Below, one piece after another: positions 1 to 6,900 of a stretch of 30,126 bases of DNA (the first letter of the stretch is position 1; the number at the start of each line of letters is the position of its first letter). A model generated the notes under the pieces. That model made no database searches. It had not been told where the DNA came from and saw only the letters and a list, made by a program, of their open reading frames with translations. The position numbers and the translations under genes were made by a program. The stretch comes from Candidatus Omnitrophota bacterium (GTDB taxonomy: Bacteria > Omnitrophota > Gorgyraeia > Gygaellales > Profunditerraquicolaceae), in NCBI GenBank assembly GCA_026387555.1, contig JAPLLM010000112.1, forward strand, positions 13,899-44,024, in the 5' to 3' direction.

Positions 1-882
1 ATTTCACCGGCTCGGATGTCCAATTGCTTTATCGGCGATGAACTCTCGGTGGCTATGGTGCAGGCGCAGGGAAAAGATATTAAGGCAGAGGGTAATGATT
101 TCAGTGTTGCCGTGGAGCAATTAAAGGGCAGGATTATGCTGAATTTGATACTGCATGTCGGGAAGGTTTCCGGTTCGCAGGGTAAAAAGGTTGAAACCTT
201 GCCTAATACTACTATTCCTTATGGTGGTAAAAAAGAAGTGGAACCGCATGAAGTTGATGCCATGCTTGCCTATGGCACGATAGCGATAGAAAGAGACAAG
301 GCATACAGGCTTATAAATAGCGATACGGTTATTCAAAGCGGAATTATGGATGCGCTTGCTAGACGCGGGTTGGCCTTAGAAGTATTCGGGATCGAGGATT
401 TTGCCTCTATGAATGAACTCCAGGCAAGTGAGCTACTGTTAATGAAAGAAAGGGATACCGCAGCACAGAGGGCAAGCGCGCTTAGTGCAGGTTTTATAAC
501 CGGCGAACCGATGTTGGATGCGCTGGTGATGCTGATAGGTTTGGGGATGGCAAACGAGGGCCATAAAATAGAGATTATTACCTCTCCTGTCCAGTTCACA
601 AGACTAAATGACGCTACCGGATTTATCAGGGAAATTTCGCGTTCAATTCAGGGTAGCGGGTTTGATTTCCGGGAAGACCTGCTTACATTCTTCTACCAAA
701 CAATCTTCAATTCGTTACCAGACCGCCAGCGCATAGAAGAATGTTTGCAGAAGGCATTGAGGGAGCGTTTTGTCGGCCATCAAGGAATAAAGGTCCATAT
801 AAGCGAACTCCATGCTGCTACATTTTCGCTTTCAACGGATGAACGGAGTAACCCGGTCTTAGGTATCCGGTATCCACGCTAA
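1..882 (+). CDS. Giant multidomain protein, piece A (5' open, frame-broken at 3' end)
   Basis: The reading frame is already open at base 1 and runs to TAA at 880-882. An ATG at 16 is the first Met in view, but no ribosome binding site precedes it, so I read this as the interior of a longer gene. No known enzyme family is recognisable. The piece has an N-terminal mixed alpha/beta part (to about 480), one copy of the recurring hydrophobic border peptide (490-552), and a helical part after it. A 7-bp tandem duplication at 862-875 shifts the frame just before the stop; with one copy removed, the protein continues straight into the piece that begins near 881 in the next frame. I therefore treat 16-882 as the upstream part of the same giant gene rather than as a free 288-residue protein. 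The function is unknown. Confidence is high that it is coding and moderate that it is fused. Confidence 0.8.
   Translation: MSPARMSNCFIGDELSVAMVQAQGKDIKAEGNDFSVAVEQLKGRIMLNLILHVGKVSGSQGKKVETLPNTTIPYGGKKEVEPHEVDAMLAYGTIAIERDKAYRLINSDTVIQSGIMDALARRGLALEVFGIEDFASMNELQASELLLMKERDTAAQRASALSAGFITGEPMLDALVMLIGLGMANEGHKIEIITSPVQFTRLNDATGFIREISRSIQGSGFDFREDLLTFFYQTIFNSLPDRQRIEECLQKALRERFVGHQGIKVHISELHAATFSLSTDERSNPVLGIRYPR
490..552 (+). repeat. Border peptide copy 1
   Basis: Encodes TGEPMLDALVMLIGLGM with short flanks. This is an acidic-Pro box followed by a hydrophobic stretch ending in LGM. It is nearly identical to copy 2 at 2321-2389, including a run of 20 identical bases. Confidence 0.75.
862..875 (+). 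repeat. 7-bp tandem duplication causing a frame break
   Basis: The heptamer ggtatcc occurs twice back to back (862-868 and 869-875). Seven extra bases shift the frame by +1. Deleting one copy changes the reading from a stop at 880 to an uninterrupted frame (V-L-G-I-H-A-K-V-F-D-E-F) that continues into the long frame 2. It could be a true slippage mutation or an assembly error. Confidence 0.85.
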
Positions 883-925
883 GGTCTTTGATGAATTTTA
901 CAAGATCGGACTTATCGAACTCTTA
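883..925 (+). other. Apparent 43-bp gap, coding in frame 2
   Basis: This lies between the stop of piece A and the GTG at 926. It has no Shine-Dalgarno-like sequence, promoter or terminator. Frame 2 is open from 863, after a TAG at 860-862, and reads smoothly (K-V-F-D-E-F-Y-K-I-G-L-I-E-L-L). This indicates coding sequence rather than an intergenic spacer. Confidence 0.7.
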
Positions 926-3900
926 GTGGCAGTGGGCGTTTTTTACAACGGCGTACAACATCTTAGCCATCCCAGTAGCCACAGCGTTAATTTGCAGAAA
1001 GATGTTCGTATGCTTGTGGCCCTGCAGAAGGCATTAGAGGAGGATCCCGAATGGCGGAAGCTGGGGTTAGATATAAAACTGAGAAAAGTGGCCAGTCATC
1101 TTACTACCCGTTCTGTTGCCGCTCATTTTGCTAGGGCGCTAAGTACAGAATTGGGCATCGGCCCCGGGACAGTAATAAATGATCGCTATGAGCTTATCGA
1201 AAAGCTTGGAAAAGGGGCGTTCGGCACTGTTTATTTAGGTAAGGATAAGTTTTTGGCCAAGACTGTAGTTATCAAATATTTCGTCCCAGAGATTATGCAG
1301 GACGAAGCTATCCGCGAGCGCGTGGAGAGGGAGATTAAAATTATGGGGATACTTAATGCCCCTAATATTGTCCGCGTCCTGGATAGAATACCGTCGCCGC
1401 CGGCTCATACGAAGTTTCTGGTGTTGGATGTTGCGCCGGGCAAGACATTATACGCATGGATGGATGAGCAATGGATGCCCGGGCCAGGGCAGGGCGGGCC
1501 TTTAACTTATTGGGAGAAAATCCTGGTAGCCATTGAAATCCTCAAGGCCCTGGAAGTAATGCACACCCACCATCCGGCGTATGTTCACCGCGATATAGCT
1601 CCTGGTAATATCATGCTGGATTTCAAACGCACAACAGATAAAACAGGAAAGATGCAAGTTTCCATTCAAGTTACCATTCTAGACTTGGGCTTGGCTAAAG
1701 TAGTAGGTAGCTTGGGTCCTGATGAATTTCCTTATGATAGCAAGGGTGTTTCTTGGAAGACTAAAGATGCTGCCACTGTTGGTACTCCGTATTACTATTC
1801 ACCGGAACAGATACAGACAATAAGCGAAGATTTAACTACTGCCACGGATATTTATTCTTTAGGCATGGTTTTATACGAGATGATGACCGGAGAGGTTGCC
1901 GTTAATCTAGAATTAAAGGATACGGAAGTATGGATGTTTGACAGGCGGCATATTCTAGCCGAATATAAATCACCCAGGGAACTTAATCCTGAAATCGATA
2001 ATGATCTAGACTGGTTTATAAGAAAATGCATTGCCCTGCGTTTTCCAAACCAACCCAAATATTACAGGGTCGATGAGAGGCAAATGGATCGAACGGGCAA
2101 GGAACTGTTAGAAAGATACCCGAATGCCACGCAAGCAAGAGAGGTCCTGGAGGATTATTATAGTAAACATTACGCTGAACCTGTCAGTATGGTCCAGGAT
2201 CCTACCCGAATCGAGATGCCCGCTGTGGAGCCGAAAGTATCTGGGGGTGTGCGGGGATCTATACGCCGTATCTGGAATAGTGTATTTAGAAACGACAAAT
2301 TACATGGCGTCCTGCCTTTAGGTTTCTTGTCCGTTACCGGCGAGCCGATACTGGATGCGCTGGTGATGCTGGCAGCAGCGGGTATGATGACAGTACCCCA
2401 GGCAAAGCAGTTGGTCGGGAAAGAAGGCCGGGCGGCAGATTCCTTAATTTCATTGCTAACCCAGAATGATTTTGAAGAAGCCCAATTAAAACAGGTAAGG
2501 GTTGATTTCTTGCTATTGATGGGTAATGAAGATTTGCGGATTGCGCAAAAGGTGTTCGGTTTGTTTAGCCAGGGCATTGGCAGGCGCATCTTGATCTCCG
2601 GGGGCATAGGAAGGTTAACAGATCCTTTGCGAAAGAGAGCTGCAGAGATGGGAATTTCCGGAACTGAAAATGCCTGCGAGGCAGAGATCTTGCGCAGCGC
2701 ATTGATCCGCATGGCTGAAGCCGCCGACAATCTACCTGGCCAACGGGAGATCATTGCTAAGTTGCAAGACGATGAAACGGTGCTTCTTGAGGGGAAGTCG
2801 CGTTATACCCTGGAGAATTTTGAAAAATCCAGGGAGCTGTTAATGCAAAAAGGGATTTTCCAAGAGGGCAAGGCTTTAAGTATTCTATACATTCAAAAGC
2901 CTTTGCAACAGCTGCGGACAAGGGGGATGTTCCAAAAGGTCTTCGCCGATGAGATAAAAATGAATATGGTTAAGGGCATAAGTTATACTACCGGTTTTAT
3001 TAAGGAGGATGTTTCCCCGGAATTGCTTATCAGCGATTTGGTAGGCGAGATGTTCCGCTTAATCGTAAATATCCAGAAAGGCGATGTTATTTTAAAAAGT
3101 GATTCGGGTGATGGTATAAAATCTATTGCCGGGCGTTATTGGGAAGATGCAGCTACATTGTTTAACTCATTAGAAGCCGCGGGTCAAAGAAGTTTAGCTG
3201 TTACTTTGATCCGCAATATTGCAAGAGCATTAGGCCTTCCAAATGAAAAGATTCTTTCCGGTTTACCTGCAGAGGCGGAAAACTTTACGCGTTTGATTCT
3301 TAAATTCGATGAGCCTGTAAGGGCCGAACGGGAAAGTATATGGTGGGTTACCAAGGAATTGAGGGGTGTGCATAAAGTGGGTGGCTTAGGGGATGTGAGC
3401 AGAGAGTTGTGCCTTGAGTTGGCAAAGTTAGGAGAAAAGATAGGCATAATAACGCCGAGATATGATTTTACTCCGCCGGAAGATCTTAGGGGCGAAGGCT
3501 TGGGATTCCCGGTGCAGGTAGGTAGCAATAAGGTCGAAACTCTCCTAAGAGAATGGCAATTAGAAGGCCGCGTGCCGGTTTCCCTGATGGAAGCCAGCGG
3601 ACATTTAAAAGAGCCTTATCCGGCAAATCCGGAGGTTGATTTAGCTGACGCCATCCTTTTCTCAAGAGGCGTGTTAGAGTCGTTTCAGGCCCGCAATATC
3701 AGCCCGGCTATCCTGCATATCAATGACTGGCAGACGGCGTTGGTAGCTGTGTATTTAAAGACTATTTACAAGGATGACCCTCTTTTTAAAAACACTAAAT
3801 GCATCTTGTCTATCCATAATTTGGGATATCAAGGTAACTTCGGGAAGGGATATTTTGGTTGGTTGGGAATTAAGATTACTGAAAGGGAATTTCTTAATAA

Positions 3901-6900
3901 CTTTGAATTTTACGGTAAGTTCAGCCTTATCAAGGCAGGGATAGTCTACGCGGACAAAGTCCTCACCGTAAGCCCAAGTTATGCTGAAGAGATAAAGACC
4001 CCTAATTTCGGCTTTGGCATGCAAGGGGTCTTAGAGCAGAAAGGAGTCACCGGGATCATCAACGGAATAGATATGCGGGCTTGTTCTCCCGAGACAGCCG
4101 AAGGTATAGTGCCTTATTCAATAAGAGACTGGCAGGAGAAGAAGTTTATGAACCGGAGCCGGCTTTTAGAACGGCTGCATTTCCTTAATTGCGTGAGCGC
4201 AGAACCGGATGAAGGATTATGGCTGGATAAAAATTCTCCTCTTGTACAGATGACCGCGCGCACGGATTGGCAAAAGGGAATAGATATTGCTTTGGCTGCT
4301 ATGGACCTGGTCCTCTCCGAAACTAAGGCCTGCTTTGTTATTCATTCTACTGAAGCTCAAGGCGAATACGTAGAACACATTAAAAGACTTCTTGTTAATT
4401 TAAAGGCAAAGTACCCTGATCGGTTCCGCTTCCAATTGGATAAAAAGCTTTATGATGATTCCCTTGCGCCGTTATTCTATGCTGCGTCTGATATCGCGCT
4501 ATATCCCAGTAGATATGCGCCCTGCGAAATAGACCATAAAAAGGGTTCCCGGTTCGGGGCTATACCCGTAGGCAGGAGAGTGGGCGGGTTTAAGGATTCC
4601 GTAAATGAGTTTGATCCTGAAACCAGCAAAGGCAATGGGATTTTATTCGCCAGCCGGCCGCTGGATAATTCAAATGCCTATTTTGATGAGTCGGTTTTAG
4701 GGTTGCACGATGCGATAATGCGCGCTATCAGGATATGGCAGAACCCGCAAACCCGTGAACTCATCGTGGAGAATGCAATGTCCGCGGATTTCTCATGGGA
4801 CAGTTCAGTTTTAGAATATCAGAAATTGTACCGTAGCGAATCTGTGTTGGGCATTGGGTTCGCATTTTTAGGTATCCCTGAGTTTGGTATCTTGCTATTA
4901 GGCGGGATGCTCTTTATCGTCGTAAGCCAAGGATTTATTGTCGGACTTAATGAAAGCTTAATAAATGTGTTTAATAAGTCTGATTCTTTGTTAGGCCTTG
5001 CCCCGTTTGCTTTTGCCGATCCTATATTTATCTTCGCTTCGCTGGCAATGGGGATGATGCAGAGTAGAAATGTTTTGGTTGCAGGTTTTGAAGTGGAGAT
5101 ACCGCAAGGATATTACATCATTCCTGAAGCTACGGAGTTAACGCGAAATGATAACTTTGAAGAGCAGTTTGGCTATTTGAGAAGAGAAATAAAACAGGCC
5201 GCAAACCGCGGTTTGGTTCCCCTCTTGGCAAGTATGAGGCATCATCCGTCGCTTCCCATGCAGAAGGCGTTAGAAGATGTCACCGGAGAGCGCCCCCTAG
5301 CTCTGGTTTTTGATACACATGTGGATACTTATATGGACCAGCGTGGTGGACGCATTCCGCCTTTTGACCGCGCGCATTTCTGGCGGCGCGGATTAGAGGG
5401 AGGAACCGAAGCAGAAAGGATTTCTCCTGACGATTTGATATTGGCAGGCACAGAAATCCATTCTTCGTTTATTTCTCTGCTTAAAACTAATTTGCCCTAC
5501 GATGTTATTATAGAGCTGATTACCGGCGTATCTGAAGATTCTTTAGTTTCGCTCTCCAGCCTTATTGCCGATGCTAAATATATCCGTTTCGTACAGGCCC
5601 ATGGTTCACGCATATCACCTACTTCCATGGCAGAGCTTTTGTACCTGCTCAAGCGCAATGTCCGTCTATGCGGCCCGGTTATACCTTTCGGGTTTGCGCC
5701 TGCTGAAAGGCCGCTTTTCATCTCCTATGATACGGATGTAAACCATACTGCGGCACAACTGGAAGAAAACGGGAAGCGTTTAAGCGGGCACAGGATTTCC
5801 GGAGTGCATATCTCTGAAAATCCGGATAATAATTTCCAACCGCAAAAGTTAACCGAGTTTTTAGCCGGGCTTATCCAGCCTGTTTCCGGAAAAGGAAAAT
5901 CATCTGCTTTGACCGCCGTAGCGCTACCTATTTTTGTTTCAGATCCGGCAAGCATGCTTCTTGCGCTTACGCTCCTGCCGTTAGCAGCGGGGATGGCTTT
6001 TACCGACAATGAAGCAAGAGAACTTGAGTTAATGCGCTACCTGATCAGCCTGCCTGAGGAGCGAACTTGGAGAATGGAAAAATTGATTTATGCCTTGGTT
6101 GTGCCAAATGACCAGTTAGCCGTGTCTATTCTTGCTAATGCTGAAGCCAAGCTATCTGATTTTAATGTCCAGCTTCACGATGACTTCCTCTTGCAGTATC
6201 TTCGTTTTGCCCGGCAGGCGCGGGCGAACCTGGGAATAAAGCATCATATCGCCAAACGCGTAGAGGCATTTATTGAAGCTAATGTCGAAATTGATAACAA
6301 GATATTGGTGGACCTGCATTTAAAAACATTAATGGTCATGCGCATGCATACGCTTCCTGAATACACGGTTAGATCGAATGCGCCGCTTATCTTAAACGCA
6401 GGGGAGTTGACGCTTGCGGTGGAAAAGCAGGCGGGTGAAGTAAAGCCGCTCACCATACGTCAGTTGGTCGATCCCGCTGCAGTATCAGAATGCTTGCCGG
6501 TTGCATTCGTATCTTTCCAGAGCCCAGAGAATGTGAAGTTGCCTCTAAAAGTAAGAGCGATTAGGTTGTTTCCGAACCAAGGGGTTATCCTTCCAGAATT
6601 CCTTGCGGTAGGTGGGGATGTTTTTATGGATTTCTCCAGCCTTGTTGCCGAACGAATCGCTCCTTGCCACTTTGTTTTATGGCATCATGATAATCGGGTG
6701 CGCGTAATACCGGTTGCAAGCCGGTCTTTGATAGTAAACAGGCTTCCGGTCGGAGATAATAAAAGTACGTTGGTGGCAGCTCCGCTTATCTTTACTGACC
6801 CGCTCTTTGGCCTCGTCGCGCTTGCCCTGAGCTCAGTCGAAGGTCTGGCAGTGGGGATGTGGAAAGATAAAGTTTTTGTCCTGGATAACCAGAAACATAA

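Noticed and set aside
926..928. GTG as a true start of a separate gene
   Set aside because: No Shine-Dalgarno, and the same frame is protein-like for 60 bases upstream; the 7-bp duplication explains the break.
2170..2754. Long open frame on the - strand (194 codons) opposite the YdcF-like region
   Set aside because: It is antisense to a well-supported + strand module, is rich in Ser, Pro and Arg as is typical of shadow frames, and has no ribosome binding site or family match.
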